Source: Pyronema omphalodes (taxonomy: Eukaryota > Ascomycota > Pezizomycetes > Pezizales > Pyronemataceae). Taken from it: a stretch of DNA of 64,000 nucleotides. The stretch's first letter is position 1. The number at the start of each line of letters is the position of its first letter. The notes under the pieces were generated by a model. The model made no database searches, was not told the origin of the DNA, and worked only from the letters and a program-made list of their open reading frames with translations. This document shows, one piece after another, positions 35,575 through 48,868 of this stretch. The translations under genes were made by a program, and so were the position numbers. The stretch lies in contig JAJJXM010000042.1 in assembly GCA_024516155.1 (NCBI GenBank), positions 248,001 through 312,000 of the forward strand, given 5' to 3'.

Positions 35575-35931
35575 TTAATCAAGTTGGATATTGAACTGAA
35601 ATTTCAGCGGCGGACAACTGGAATTTACAGTTGTATATTCCCTGTGCATATGGTTCAGCGAAATCATGAAGAGACAGAACTGAAACCGAAGTGTTCGCAC
35701 ACAATTCCTTACTCCAGATTGAAAAGGATAAACGTTAACCATCAAACGTAAGCTGTCGTCTTGAAAACTCATACAAAATTCTGAAAATATCCCTTCTGTG
35801 AGGAAATGTGTAACTTGGATTCCTGGAAGACCGTGTGGTAGATGTGAAAGGTATATGTCGATGCAGTTTTCTGCGTTTAGTGAGGTTTTGAAAATGGAAA
35901 ATATAAGGTACAAGGCTGGTAAGTATATCAT
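35575..35931 (-). CDS. Candidate small secreted protein, 118 residues
   Basis: A frame from ATG at 35931. The first 20 residues (MIYLPALYLIFSIFKTSLNA) look like a signal peptide, with a plausible cut before EN. The remaining 98 residues hold five cysteines (ENC, EFC, RNC, QFC, SSC) and read like folded protein (VTHFLTEGIFSEFCMSF, LRLMVNVYPFQSG). No homologue is recognised. There is no obvious TATA box. It overlaps frames on both strands that I consider shadows. It could be a small secreted protein, part of a longer spliced gene, or a relic. Confidence 0.35.
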   Translation of the reverse strand: MIYLPALYLIFSIFKTSLNAENCIDIYLSHLPHGLPGIQVTHFLTEGIFSEFCMSFQDDSLRLMVNVYPFQSGVRNCVRTLRFQFCLFMISLNHMHREYTTVNSSCPPLKFQFNIQLD

Positions 35932-36062
35932 ATTTACATTTGATCACTGATTTTAGTTTGTGGTCAAGTTGAGAGGAAGAAATTGGGCGGTTGTGAAGAG
36001 GCGCTCTATATGGATGTTTGCCGAGATATCCGCTGAACAAGCGAGCAAACCATATACTGAGC

Positions 36063-36480
36063 ATGAAGGGAAGTAACGACTTTTATGTCGGTATTTACCA
36101 AGTGTGTAAGCGGGGGAAGAAACATGTAGCGGCGAAGCGGTGGATGATGTGGGAGGAGAAACATTTGATAATCCGGAATATCAAGAGTAGACTGCGGATG
36201 ATTCGGCGGCATTTCTGGGGCTATATTTTCATGAGTCTGGAAGATATGGTATTAACCTATATGTTCTCGCTGGTAGTAATTTTGTTGAAGGGTTTCGGAA
36301 TATCTTTCAGAGTGGCTGAATTGGTTATTAGTGTGGTTTGACGGGTTAAGAATCTTGAATACACGCGTGTTGCGGTGTGAGTTGATATGATAATTCTGAA
36401 ATTAACTATTTCACGGGGTGACCTGATGTATTGTATCCTCAATTTTCAATTTCCAAGGCTGGTATTGCTGGGTAAGCGTG
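36063..36480 (+). pseudogene. Decayed frame of the cassette (copy 1)
   Basis: From ATG at 36063 the translation runs through a hydrophobic region (FGYIF-like, then VLTYMFSLVVILLKGFGISF) to TGA at 36339-36341. Copy 2 has TGG at this place and at a second in-frame TGA (36378-36380). Beyond these the frame continues with similarity (NLEY, then FPRL). Copy 2 instead carries a one-base deletion near the middle. The ancestor may have been a membrane protein; no family is recognised. Confidence 0.5.
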
Positions 36481-36756
36481 AAAAGAGGAAAAATACTGGG
36501 GATAAGTTGCAATGCTTTATGACGAAAGAATGTGCAGGATAGTTCCGGGGCAGAATAGGTGTTTGCAATAGTCTATGGTAGCTCTTTGCCTAGGACAATC
36601 TGTTGATATCTCTGGGCTCCATGTTGTATACCTGGGCCCTATACTTGAATTAACACAGCACCTGTCTGTCTACACGTGACTACTTCCCATGCCTTCAATT
36701 CATCTTGCATCAAATTTCAATCAAAACAATAGGAAAACCATCTGTGGATCATTCAC

Positions 36757-36763
36757 TATAAAA
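36757..36763 (+). promoter_or_regulatory. TATA box of zinc-finger gene copy 1
   Basis: TATAAAA within GGATCATTCACTATAAAA, which is identical in all three cassette copies. About 140 bases separate it from the ATG at 36905. The flanking promoter sequence is also strongly conserved between copies. Confidence 0.7.
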
Positions 36764-36904
36764 TCTACCCCATACTCTATCCATTATCATTCTTTATGCT
36801 CACACCACACACTACAGCACTCACATAATACACCAGCATACTTCCGAACGCTATCTATTATTTTCAACAATCAATTCAAAAATCTCAACTTCTAGATTCC
36901 AATC

Positions 36905-37129
36905 ATGGGTAAATGGAAGTGTGGTAACTGTGGTCACGTCAACGATGGCGGCATGATCTGTGGCAAATGCGGTATTCGGCCGCGCAAACCCATCAAGGGA
37001 ACCGGAGTTTTTGTCAACGATAACCAGCCGAATGTTCACCCAGTTAACCAGAACAACCTGGTCGAAAACCAGGATGAGCATAAGATCGACCAGGAAATTT
37101 GCTCTATCGGAAAAGATGAAGTGGTTTAG
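36905..37129 (+). CDS. Small RanBP2/NZF-like zinc-finger protein, copy 1
   Basis: A 74-residue intronless gene. Residues 1-20 are MGKWKCGNCGHVNDGGMICG, giving W-x-C-x2-C-x3-N-x5-C-x2-C. This resembles the RanBP2-type (NZF) finger, which binds RNA or ubiquitin, but is one residue shorter between Asn and the third Cys. A basic IRPRKPIK stretch follows, then a polar Asn/Gln-rich tail ending CSIGKDEVV. Two further copies lie at 61630-61854 and 63427-63651 with nearly identical finger and end but a more divergent middle (VFVNDNQPNVHP here against IFSKDNQLGISP). Function is unknown. Conservation of both frame and promoter in three copies argues for a real gene. Confidence 0.75.
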   Translation: MGKWKCGNCGHVNDGGMICGKCGIRPRKPIKGTGVFVNDNQPNVHPVNQNNLVENQDEHKIDQEICSIGKDEVV

Positions 37130-37360
37130 TTCTTCAACGGAATCATGGAGGCCAAGCCGGGGCACGCAAGTTTTAGGAAGAGTGCGGACATTGTTTTTTG
37201 TGTTTTTTTGTTTTTGTTTTTATTTTTGTGTTGCTGGTTTTTGATTCATAATGCTGTTTAAGAATTACCATTTTTTGCAAAACACTGATGATTATGATGA
37301 GCGTGATGATCGAGTGATGATGAGTGACTGGTTTAGTGAACTGTGGCCGGGCGATACCAT

Positions 37361-38279
37361 CCTTAGCATCACCAATACGTGCATAGCCAGAGTTCTGGAA
37401 CTTACAGCTTTGTTCAACCTTTTCTCCTGTCAACACTACGATTCCATAAATCTCAGGCAAGCATTAGAGAGATAAGAAGCCGGAATCAGTACCAAACTCA
37501 CGAAGGAACCAAAACTAATATCAATCTTGGTTACATTTCATCGCGATACGGATCCTGAATGATTCAATTCGCTCTAAGTTATACTATGTTGTTATCCACC
37601 TATTGTGTTATGACTTATTGTCCGAGAGATCCATGCGACATCCTAATATAAATTCTTTGAAGTTTGAATAACTACACATCTTGAAGTATCACGCACGTTA
37701 CACCTTTAGTGCAACAAGTCAAGTGGCACAAAACAAAGATATATCGGTGTCTCATTGAGTGGTCTTGGCCACAAGGATAGGAATACATTTTCTTTTGTCC
37801 CGCACAGTCCTTAAAGGCCTCGAAAGGTGCATGATTGATATCAAATCGAATCATATAACAAAAATTCAAATGGAAGGAATATAAAGGGCGAGTCCAGCTT
37901 TTTATTATATTGTTGTGCCCGACATTTGTTTTCTCGTACAACTTCGAATGCCAAGTTATCTGGCTTCTATGAAATACCAAAACTCCTGTGATGATTATGA
38001 TGAAATCAACCGTCACAAAGCTCTTGAACACTATTAGTTTCTGAAATTTTCAAATATACTTCAGCAATATCGATAACTCTACATATTTCTTTTCATTTTC
38101 CCTTCTTTAGGTTAGGAGGTAAGTCAGAGATGTCAAGGCTGTTTATTTTAGGATGCGCTTGATATAGCTTGGGATAGGTTTCCCACTTTTGTAACTCCTT
38201 CTTTTGCTGCGTTGCCAGTCTTTTTTAGTTGCCAGAAATGTCTGAACGTATCTATAAAGAGATAATAGTGTGGATTTGT
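37361..38279. other. Intergenic, nothing recognised
   Basis: Spacer between the cassette and the foldback element. The 119-codon frame at 37672-38031 (-) begins only at GTG and is not supported. Confidence 0.45.
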
Positions 38280-38746
38280 AGAGCCGGCACTGAACGGGCC
38301 AGTGACATACATCAGTGACCGGGTCAGAGAGGGGTCGCAAGTCACGTGTGCGTGTGATGACTCATGATGCCACAACGGCGACGGCTATCTGCCCCGGGGT
38401 TTGACTTCAGTGAACCAGAAAAAAGTGCTCGTGCCTAAATTGAATTTGATGCCATATTTTAATGTATAAACAAGTATGGATGTATTCTTCAATATGCTAG
38501 CACATCAGTCAATCCTGCATATATTTCCCGCACAGTCCATCATTCAATCCTCCTTACTCGTGTTCCCCAACTATCCCCGAACATTCTCGAGAGGGAGTCC
38601 TGCATGGGCATTTTAGGCCTCGGTCAGCGTATGATTTAATAAATAAATAACATTCTCGAGATCTAACATCCGCAACCTCAACCCTAATCCTATTGACCCG
38701 TTACCGACCCCCGGTCACTGGCCCTGACCCGGTCAGTGCCAGCTCT
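38280..38746. mobile_element. Foldback/MITE-like element
   Basis: Imperfect terminal inverted repeats of about 45-50 bases: the left arm begins AGAGCCGGCACTGAACGGG (38280) and the reverse complement of the right arm begins AGAGCTGGCACTGACCGGG (from 38746). Both continue with CCAGTGAC and CCGGG blocks. No coding capacity. A clear target duplication was not found. It encloses the truncated retroposon at 38593-38648. Confidence 0.45.
38593..38648 (+). mobile_element. Truncated retroposon fragment, copy A
   Basis: A 56-base insert flanked by a perfect 13-bp direct repeat AACATTCTCGAGA (38580-38592 and 38649-38661). The insert has a core TTTTAGGCCTCGGTCAGCGT and a 3' tail of TAAATAAATAAAT, the signature of a 5'-truncated SINE or LINE copied by target-primed reverse transcription. 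The same core and tail occur at 49540-49609 (-) and 58915-58982 (+). Confidence 0.7.
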
Positions 38747-38932
38747 GCGGGTCTGGTTTCAAGCATGGAATGATAAATCATGTACTTGGGGTAAGAGCTA
38801 GTAGTTTATCACAGGCGCCGGTAGATGAACGATGAGTGGAGTTATAATGATAATGGTTTTTATTATGACGGATATGATAGGTATGCCTAATGACCATTTG
38901 AACTTTTTTCTTGAGAAACACTCTATAAATCG

Positions 38933-39621
38933 CAAACCTCCCAAACTTATAGCCAGTTTACCGGGAAAAATCGTAAACCAGATAAACTGAACCGACAATC
39001 CACAGTTAGTTGGTACAGTTTTGGTGCCCCGGATACACACTTGGTTCAGTTTTGAGGGGTCCCTAGAACCAGGTAACTGCAGTGAACGGATTAAACGGAA
39101 TCGGTAAATAGAAACCAGTTTAACCGCATTGGAAACCAGTGCATGCAAGAATCAATGATGTATTAAGCCTGGTTTGAACCCATTGGTGGCCGAGCTTGCC
39201 AGTATCTCAATCCTCCTTAATCCAGGAGTTTCTGGTCACAAGGTTTCCCGACCTTTACAAAATGGCGGTGCACATGCTCTCAGCTCCCGCGATGACTGCA
39301 GAGTCTGAGCTGCTGGTTTTCCGAAAGCAAGCGGATCATTATATCAGACTGCGATTCAAAGCTAAAAGATACTCCGGAGGCTATCGAGGGGCTCACTGAA
39401 TAATATTTATTGTTCCTTCATAAACCAGTTCCTCTGGAAAAACTAGTTTTCGCAGTTTCAATGCCAAGCCTTGCATTCGGTTAACTTGTTTTCGCAGTTT
39501 AACCAGTTTATATTACTGACGATAAACTTATTTAGGCCGCAGTACAGTTCTCATATTCCAACAGTCCGTACAGTCCGTTTTGGCCGTCATTTTGAACTGG
39601 TTTGTACGACTGGTAGGTCTG
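38933..39621 (+). mobile_element. hAT transposon relic, non-autonomous (element 1)
   Basis: A 689-bp element flanked by a perfect 8-bp target duplication ATAAATCG (38925-38932 and 39622-39629), the length typical of hAT transposons. Terminal inverted repeats start CAAACCTCCC at the left and end GGTAGGTCTG at the right. Inside, at about 39240-39400, a frameshifted hAT C-terminal dimerisation segment can be read: RFPDLYKMAVHMLSAPAMTAES, then in another frame FSESKRIIISD and EAIEGL. It matches element 2 at 59976-61325. Confidence 0.85.
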
Positions 39622-39776
39622 ATAAATCGATATAGCATAGCAAAAAGAGAAATCATATTTCAAAATCCTAAGCCCTTTCCCCTTCAGGGTACACTAAATA
39701 CTAGTAGTATCATCCACAAAAACAGACTTTCGTGAAAAAAAAAGAACATCACATGAAAAAAAACCCAAAATTATAT

Positions 39777-39872
39777 TGACGAGAGTGGGATTTGAACCCA
39801 CGCTCTTTCGAACTGGTGTGCTTTGAAGAATCAAACCTAAAACCAGCGCCTTAACCACTCGGCCATCTCGCC
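39777..39872 (-). tRNA. tRNA-Leu (anticodon TAG) with 17-nt intron
   Basis: The minus strand begins GGCGAGATGGCCGAGTGG and ends with a T-arm containing GGTTCAAATCC and acceptor TCTCGTC plus A. The anticodon stem is CTGGT/ACCAG, the loop TTTAGG, and the anticodon TAG is at plus-strand 39837-39839. An intron of 17 nt (39819-39835) follows position 37. T-runs on the minus strand downstream (39726-39770) suit polymerase III termination. The gene lies about 150 bases from the hAT relic. Confidence 0.9.
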
Positions 39873-41796
39873 TAGTCACTGCCAGGGTAAACCCTAAATA
39901 TAATATAATAACAACAATTAACTACAACTGTATATCAGCCAGTGTTTTTTATCGGTCTGTGCACCAAGCACCACGTCTTAACGGCTGTTGAATCTTTTTC
40001 CGTTCCATCGGCAAAAATATCGTCATGATTCGTGAACCCTGATGATTACACAGCTTACTACATACCATTGTTGCCCCATTGTTAACTAGTCATGATATAC
40101 CATCACCTTGTATAACACATACTAAGACTTGACGGTTATATTTATCTCATTTCAAGATCCATCGGTAAAGCAGTCTCCATGATTCGTGATCCATAACAAG
40201 TTTCTATCCGGGCCGTTCGTCATTATATCGTCTCATTTACGGTTGGCGATATATCCCGGAGTGGCATGACGTTGACACAGCGACATGCTTTCAGCACAAT
40301 GGCATGATTCTAATAGACGATAAAACTATTATCTCGTTTGTACTCCGCTCCAATTCCACTTGGTGCTAGAAATAATCCCGTAGACCCCGGTACGGAAGAA
40401 GGGCCATGGAATTGTTACCCAGTGCTTCATACACAAATGAGTAGCTTCAGACTAGCTAGAAAGAAGTCACAGAGTCTACTTTAGTGTCATCACACAGTGT
40501 CCTCAAAAATGTTTCTACCTTCTACACCATTTTATGGGATATCTCAAGGTATGACGGAACCAGAAACCTCCTTCGCCACTCGGGTTTTGAAGCCTGTTGG
40601 ATTGGCTCCATTGATTGGACACGGCGAATTGTGATCCAAAAGAGGTGAGTAGAATGCGGGGTTTGATTTTTAGTTTAATTTTCATAATCATGGTTCTGGA
40701 GATGGACGAAGCTTGAAAGGTGTACTGGAAGAGAAAATCATGTGTCTTCAATAATAAGTGGAACCCCTATGGTGAGTTCCATCGCCAAGGGTTTAATGGT
40801 TTGGTTGGTATTAGTTTAGAGAGGTCGTCTACAGTATGACGCTCATGGAACGGGGAGTTCTGATCAGGAGTTTTTATGAGCTATGATGTATTCCATGGAA
40901 GATTATGACGGAGGATGGCGGGGAATACGGGGATAAGTGTGAGGTTGGTTGAGATCAAGACCCGCTACGAAGCGGCGGGTGATAAACAATACGCTAAAGC
41001 CTACTGAAAATGGTCGAAGCTCTGGCGGAGCTCATGGTCCGAGAGGAAATACTTGGTGAGAATAAACCTATGATCGTTAGTAGACAAGCTATCATCATTG
41101 ACAACAAAGATGCTCGGTGAGTTGAATGAGGCATGTGATGTCGTTTGTGTGCATGACCTGGAGGGCAAGTAAATAATTGAATGTCTATGGAATATAAACT
41201 ACCCAAAACTGTGCTCTTACTAGTTTGCCGCACGTTGAGTGCGGGAAGCGCGCTTCAAAGGCAGTCCCAGAGCGTTGCCAAGGGGAGATTACCGCGGCCC
41301 GAAAATTAGACCTATGGGCATTGCCCTTAGTGCTATTAACACCAAGGTTCACTAACATGAGGTTCCCGGAAGTTCTCTGTAATGTTCTTTTCTGAATGTA
41401 TCAGCTGGACAACAGTCGACCTGAACACCACTTCTTCGCGCTTATTGGCGGTATCCGCGAGAAGTTTAGCTATTCATCATGTTCTACCGACGTAACTTTC
41501 CGTTTCTGTAGCGTCAACCGTCGGGAATTAGTGCATCAATGTTTTCAATAAGAACCAACGTTTTTCGCCACCTATTCAGCTCCTTGCACTCCAGCAATAA
41601 TCTCGTATAGTTACCACCTCCTTCTTACTAATCCAGGTGTGCCGTTGCGCCTGGACCATTAAAAAAAAAAGTCTCACTTTTGGGTCATAGCAAGAACCCA
41701 GCAAAATAACAGTCGTTTGATAGGTAAGCCTTTCAGTTTGATATACCCTGATTCAGGCAATCAAGGCTAATCATACTTCAGGTCCCTTTTCCAATA
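39873..41796. other. Intergenic, promoter of the repeat-rich secreted protein gene
   Basis: About 1.9 kb without a supported gene. Frames at 40515-40751 and 40994-41233 have no recognisable features. The right end is the promoter and leader of the 997-residue gene, including an A10 run near 41661. Confidence 0.5.
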
Positions 41797-44790
<2,994 letters not shown>

Positions 44791-45302
44791 ATAAGCATTT
44801 GCCCGCTTATACACATACTTACACACACACTTACACACATAAAAACACACACACACATATATATACACTTACACACAGCCCTATGTTTGTTGTCACTCTT
44901 TTTTGTTTTCAAACACTCGTTTGTTTGCATGCATGAGTTTTCGCAGTCCCAAGTATTGCTAGTTTCGTTCAGTACGTTTTGTTTTCGCATGTTCAGTTAG
45001 TTCGTTTCGTTATTGTTTTTTTATTCCGCAGGTCCTCATTCCTAAATGAGGGCTCGCTTAAACCGAGAGTCCCAGAAAATGTATAATGTATAATCTAATA
45101 AAAGCCTTTTTTTTTTTTTTTTTTTTAAACGTTAGCTTCCGACTTCCGCTTGAGCATTTCCAAAGTGAGTGATAATCTAATTTTGAAAACTGGCTTAAAA
45201 GCTTGTTTAGTAGCTGCATGTGGGTAAGCAAACTCTAATAGATTGAAATTACATACCACATAATTTTATAAGATATTCAACTGACACCAAACTCGTCCCC
45301 TT
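44791..45302. other. 3' untranslated region and spacer
   Basis: Directly after the stop is a (CA)n/(TA)n-rich stretch (44813-44880). AATAAAA at about 45098 lies next to a T20-like run (45106-45126) and is a plausible polyadenylation region. The rest is spacer before the 3' end of the HhH gene. Confidence 0.5.
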
Positions 45303-46250
45303 TCAGCCACTCGACTTCTTTCGTGATCGCAGTATCCGTCCAGAAGTATTTGAAGTTGTCTGTTCAACCTCCTTCGTCCCGATATCCTTCTCTTCCTCCT
45401 TTGGCTCCTTGCCCTTAGTAATCCTAACCTTTTTTCCCTGCCCCTTCTCCACCTGTTGCTCCTCCTCCATCTTTCTCTTGCCCTTTGCTTTTCCCGCATC
45501 CTCTTCATCAACTGGCGCCTTCATCCCCTTGCTATCCGTCTTACTTCCTTTATTCCCCTTGCCCCCCACCACCGCTTCCCTCCCCAACACAAACCCCACC
45601 CTCTCCACCTCCTCAATCTTCACCCCCAGCCTGCCCCCAACCTTCTTCACCCCCTCCACCAACGCCAAATACTCCTCCTTTGTATACTTCATCCCAGCCC
45701 TCCAGTCCCCTTCACAAACAACCCACCGATATGCCTCATCACTAAACACTACCGCCTCCTCCGGCCTTTGGGCTGCAAGAATATACCCCGCCGTAGCAGG
45801 CCCAACTCCAGTTAGCTTACAGAGATGGGATAAACTGGTTACGAGATCGGGGGTGGTGAAAGCCGATTGTGTATGGGTGATCACAGATGCCGGGTCGTTA
45901 CGGAGGATAAGAGGGAGCAAGGGGCGGGATTTTCCTCTCTTTCTAAATAGTGGTAGTGGTAATGGATGTCAGTCTATCATTTTACTGAGAGTTGAATCAT
46001 GAAGAACAACATTTAAAGAAGGATTAAAATAGGCTACCGACAGTTTACATTCCATTAACTTATAAAGTTCATCTTTCGTCATATGAGGCGGGGATCGGTC
46101 GGTGATTAAGCCGGGGAGGATATTACGACGCCATGAGTCTAGGTCAGCCAGCAGCGGGGGTTTCGAGCTGGATATCGAGGCGATAATGGTATTGCAACGG
46201 CTTAGAGCTTGTTGGAAATCGTGGAGAGAGATTTTTAGAGCCGAGGTCAT
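45303..46250 (-). CDS. Fungal HhH-motif (DNA-glycosylase-like) protein
   Basis: Two exons on the minus strand, 46250-46042 and 45942-45303, give 282 residues. The donor at 46041 (GTCGGT) is unusual but is the one that restores MECKLKRGKSRPLLPLILRND; the GTAAAC a few bases before leads to a stop. Near residues 110-125 is a helix-hairpin-helix, LTGVGPATAGYILA, followed by VVFSDEAYRWV. As I recall, fungi have a conserved single-copy family with this arrangement and no assigned function, with an HhH like that of base-excision glycosylases. A catalytic Asp is not obvious. The last about 85 residues are Lys/Glu-rich and end ILRSRKKSSG, consistent with a nuclear protein. It is divergent from the amidase across a 517-bp shared promoter. 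Confidence 0.75.
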
Positions 46251-46767
46251 TGTGGATACGGCGCGTGAGATACGTAGGAGAACGCGTTAAGTTACTGAAG
46301 CTTCGCGTGTTCGCGTCAATAGCTTGGAGACATATTACGTTATCATGCATATATCATGTGATCAGCCTTTCCTGGCTTTACATGGCATTGGCTCGCCTGA
46401 CCCAGCAGCTCCCTTGAGGCTTGCAGCTCAACCACCCCACTTCTCCATATCCGTCGATTGAACCGCTAACAGCTGCAGCTTCAAGCAGCTTCCCGAACCT
46501 CAACACCTCCACAATTTCCCGATATGGCGGTATTCACAAGCATTACGGGCATGACAAATCCCTCGGCTCGGTTCCGGTGTAATTGCTATGGTGATGGTCA
46601 CACCTAGCAGCTAGTTCCCGCCGCTATACAAATGATGCTTGGGACCCTGGGTATAAGTAACCGTAGAGGCCCTGCAGCGCGCAAGTAACTGTCACTTTAC
46701 TTAGTCCCTCCACAAAATCAGTATCACGAATCAAGAATCAAGAAACCACATCACATCAGCAACACCA
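46251..46767. promoter_or_regulatory. Divergent promoter, HhH gene and amidase
   Basis: A 517-bp region between two divergent starts. It holds C/A-rich leader sequence before the amidase ATG. No specific binding site is certain. Confidence 0.5.
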
Positions 46768-48618
46768 ATGTCCTCCTCCTCCCCTCCAAAAGACTGGCGG
46801 GAAATCAGCACCCAGGCTCGCGCTATCCGCAATTCCAAAATCCCCTCAACGTGGAATCTCACAAAAAACCGCAACAGCTACACCCAGCAACCCGATGTAA
46901 CCTCAATACCTAGATTATGTGGGCTCCTTACTCCTCGGGAACTGGAAATTACAGAATCCTATACTGCACCTGCTCTCGTTTCTGCTATCTCGGAAAAGAA
47001 ATTTACTGCAGTTGAGGTTACTACGGCGTTCTGTAAACGTGCGGCGATTGCCCAACAATTGGTTAATTGCTTGACTGAGATCTTTTTTGATGAGGCGATT
47101 GAAAGAGCGGAGTATTTGGATAAATATCTTAAAGAAAATGGAAAACCCCTGGGGCCGTTACATGGTGTATGTTCCTCTTTTCTCGTCTCATGAGTAATGA
47201 AGTAGCAAAGTAGCTAACCCCCCCCCCCCCCCAATAGCTTCCAATCTCCCTAAAAGATTGTTTCTCCCTTCCCTCCCATTCAAGCTCCGTAGGTTTCTGT
47301 GCCCGCGCCTTCCTCCCGGATACCACTCTCTCCACCCTCCCCTCTCTTCTCCTCGCCTCTGGTGCCATTCTCTTCGTCAAAACCACCACTCCCCAAGGCC
47401 AGCTATCCCTGGATACCCACTCCTACCTCTGGGGGCGTACCCTAAACCCGCATTCTCCGCTTCTAACCGCCGGTGGCTCCTCCGGTGGTGAAGCCGCCCT
47501 TATAGCCATGCGCGGATCCTTACTAGGTATCGGAACCGACATGGGCGGAAGTATCCGTATCCCCGCTCTTTGCTGCGGTTTATCAGGCTTCAAACCAACC
47601 TCCACTATGCTCCCCAAGAAAGGAACAGAAACCTGTGAACCCCATGGTCAAAGATCAGCAGGACTACCCGTGTCGGTTGGTCCGATTGCTACTACTCCTG
47701 CTGAGGTAATGTGGTTTATGAAAGTTGTCGAGGGAATGAAACCTTGGGAATCGGATGCCGGAGTGGTTCCTTGGAGTTTGCAGTTCCCCGGTAAGAGGCA
47801 ACTGAGAGTTGGGGTGCTGAAATCGGATGGTGTTACGGGGATGTTACCGCCGTATTTGGAGGTTATTAAAGAGGTGGAAGAAGCACTGAGAAATGCCGGT
47901 CATCAGGTGGTGGGTGTGGATATTCCTGATTTTCCAGCGGCGTATGCAACGGCCGTGGGGTTTATGACTCTGCCGGGTAATAAACATGTTTATAACCTCC
48001 TTGATGCAACTGGTGGAGAACCACTGAGTCCATGGATGAAGGATCGTATGAAGCCTAAGGGGCCGAAAGAGAATGGGTTGGAGGAGTTTATGAGGTTGAA
48101 ATATGAGAAGCAGCAGGTGGAGCAGAAAATTATGGAGGAACTTTGGGGAAACGGAAAGGGTGGATTGGAGATGAGTAAGCAGGAGGTTGATGTCGTTATT
48201 TGTCCGATTGCGGGACACCCTACCCCGGGACATGATGATTGGACAGCGGTCGACTGGACGGGGGTTTGGAATCTGTTGGACTGGCCGGTTGGTGTCGTCC
48301 CCGTGAGAAAGGTTAGAAACCGGGAGCTGGAAATGGAACTTCAAGGACGGAGCCTAGGAAAACAGGATGATGCTTGTAGGAAGCTTTGTAAGTTATCCCT
48401 GAATATTCCTCTGGTTGATATCAGACAGTGATAACAGTAGCTAACAACACCCAGGGGATCCGTCAGTTAGACGTATTTTTGAAGGAGCACCGATGGGTGT
48501 ACAGATTGTCGGAAGGAAGGGAATGGATGGAGATGTTTTGGAGGCTATGCAGAAAGTTGCTGAGGCGATTCGGAATATCCCCTTCAATCAGGAGATTAAG
48601 AGAGAGTCGAAGATTTAG
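46768..48618 (+). CDS. Amidase (acetamidase/amidase signature family)
   Basis: Three exons, 46768-47166, 47238-48387 and 48455-48618, give 570 residues. The amidase-signature core is complete: FVKTTTPQ with the catalytic Lys near residue 181, TAGGSSGGEAAL with the cis-Ser near 213, and GTDMGGSIRIPA with the nucleophile Ser near 237, followed by CGLSGFKPT. The amino-terminal about 130 residues (PRLCGLLTPRELEITES, FCKRAAIAQQLVNCLTEIF) match fungal acetamidases and fatty-acid-amide-hydrolase relatives. The carboxy end (RRIFEGAPMGVQIVGRKGMDGDVLEAM) is also typical. It hydrolyses amides to acid and ammonia; the exact substrate cannot be read. Intron 1 contains 15 consecutive C between branch point GCTAAC and acceptor AATAG. 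The sequence VITVANNTQ after exon 2 is intronic. Confidence 0.9.
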
Positions 48619-48847
48619 TGTTGCGATTAGTCGTCAGGAATCTTGATTTAGGGATGGCATGATACGAGATGAAATGGAATGTAGGGTTTGAGAGGAAATT
48701 GCAATTTAAATTCGGGATATATTAAGTTTTCTGGAAGGAAGGAATAGTTGTTGGCTTTCCTGCTCAGTGATTTTTGATGTGTGATTCAAAATGACATTGT
48801 CTTGGCAACTATCGATTCAGTACACATACATGTACATAGATGCTGGT

Positions 48848-48868
48848 GGGGGGGGGGGGGGGGGGGGG
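48848..48868 (+). repeat. Poly-G tract, 21 bases
   Basis: Uninterrupted G run downstream of the amidase gene; no TATA box is nearby on either side. Confidence 0.9.

Larger units (their letters stand above)
36065..37360 (+). repeat. Zinc-finger cassette, copy 1
   Basis: A duplicated block found three times in the window: here (+), at about 61390-62670 (-) and at about 63110-64000 (-, cut by the window end). It contains a decayed frame at its left, the TATA promoter and 74-residue zinc-finger gene, and a shared 3' flank with the marker CACTGATGATTATG (37283-37296 here). Boundaries are estimated from where similarity to the other copies fades. Confidence 0.75.

Noticed and set aside
37672..38031. 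119-residue cysteine-containing frame (-)
   Set aside because: It starts at GTG, with no ATG at its beginning and no homologue in the other cassette copies.
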